From the NCBI RefSeq assembly GCF_000002075.1, contig NW_004797413.1, positions 962,735-1,023,455 of the forward strand: a stretch of 60,721 bases of DNA, read 5' to 3'. Positions 60,630-60,721 of this stretch are shown piece by piece. The DNA comes from Aplysia californica. Taxonomy: Eukaryota; Mollusca; Gastropoda; Aplysiida; Aplysiidae. How positions within the stretch are numbered: the stretch's first letter is position 1; every line of letters begins with the position of its first letter. The position numbers and the translations under genes are program-made. The notes beneath the pieces were generated by a model. It was not told where the DNA came from and did not search any database. It saw only the letters and a program-made list of their open reading frames with translations.

Positions 60630-60721
60630 GGGTGACCTTATTTGGGCCACAGTGTGGCCTAAATAAGCTAAACCCCCCTCCCTTACCTTATTTAGGCCAC
60701 CTGTGGCCTAAATAAGCTAAG
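60630..60721. mobile_element. Left end of a second copy of the 27-30 kb element, runs off window
   Basis: GGGTGACCTTATTTGGGCCA opens the element and is followed by two units of the same palindrome and CTAAACCCCCCTCCC, in the orientation of the right end at 30450 read inward. Confidence 0.7.

Overview
This window is animal nuclear DNA: AT-rich, with intron-split genes, GT-AG splice junctions, many microsatellites and many dispersed DNA-transposon relics. The gene set is conserved across bilaterians. The repeats (short hairpin and MITE-like families, and a tRNA-headed SINE whose 3' end carries a GGGCGT-type motif) fit a lophotrochozoan, most likely a gastropod mollusc. That placement is inference. 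A 100-base run of N at 12063-12162 marks an assembly gap inside a TC microsatellite.

Five protein-coding genes could be built exon by exon. (1) FAM98, minus strand, 9656 down past position 1, with 11 coding exons in view; its RGG tail runs off the left edge. (2) PSMD8/Rpn12, plus strand, 9940-20058, 8 exons, complete. It is divergent from FAM98 with only 283 bases between the start codons. (3) SLC39A9/ZIP9, minus strand, 41623-36512, 6 exons, complete, with one GC-AG intron. (4) ERH, plus strand, exons 2-4 at 48224-54007. Its first exon should carry little more than the ATG; the best candidate is at 42002-42004, which would make ERH divergent from SLC39A9. (5) A degenerate PLD-like protein gene, minus strand, 60330-57875, last two exons only.

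The rest is introns and intergenic DNA filled with mobile-element relics. The main ones are: a hAT-like element (48320-50011) inserted so that its 8-bp target duplication is the 5' splice site of ERH exon 2; a 3.4-kb element (27060-30450) with 9-bp target duplications and an 800-bp foldback inside; a piggyBac-type element (45549-46275, TTAA on both sides) inserted in one arm of a long inverted repeat (45457-47266); a second hAT-like element (33473-34955); pogo/Tigger-like TA-flanked elements; three MITE copies of exactly 179 bp; and four full copies plus a fragment of a MITE of up to about 450 bp. A dispersed repeat of about 170-190 bp ending in a GC-rich hairpin occurs in about 15 copies or fragments, all lying in the same direction as the nearest gene.

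The FAM98 gene holds the most unusual coding feature: ten tandem copies of a ~67-bp unit that starts at its tenth exon. Four of the extra units have flanking splice-like signals and lengths of 27 or 30 bases in matching phase, so they could be spliced in as optional 9-10 residue microexons. The window shows no operons, no CRISPR array, no rRNA and no convincing true tRNA gene.
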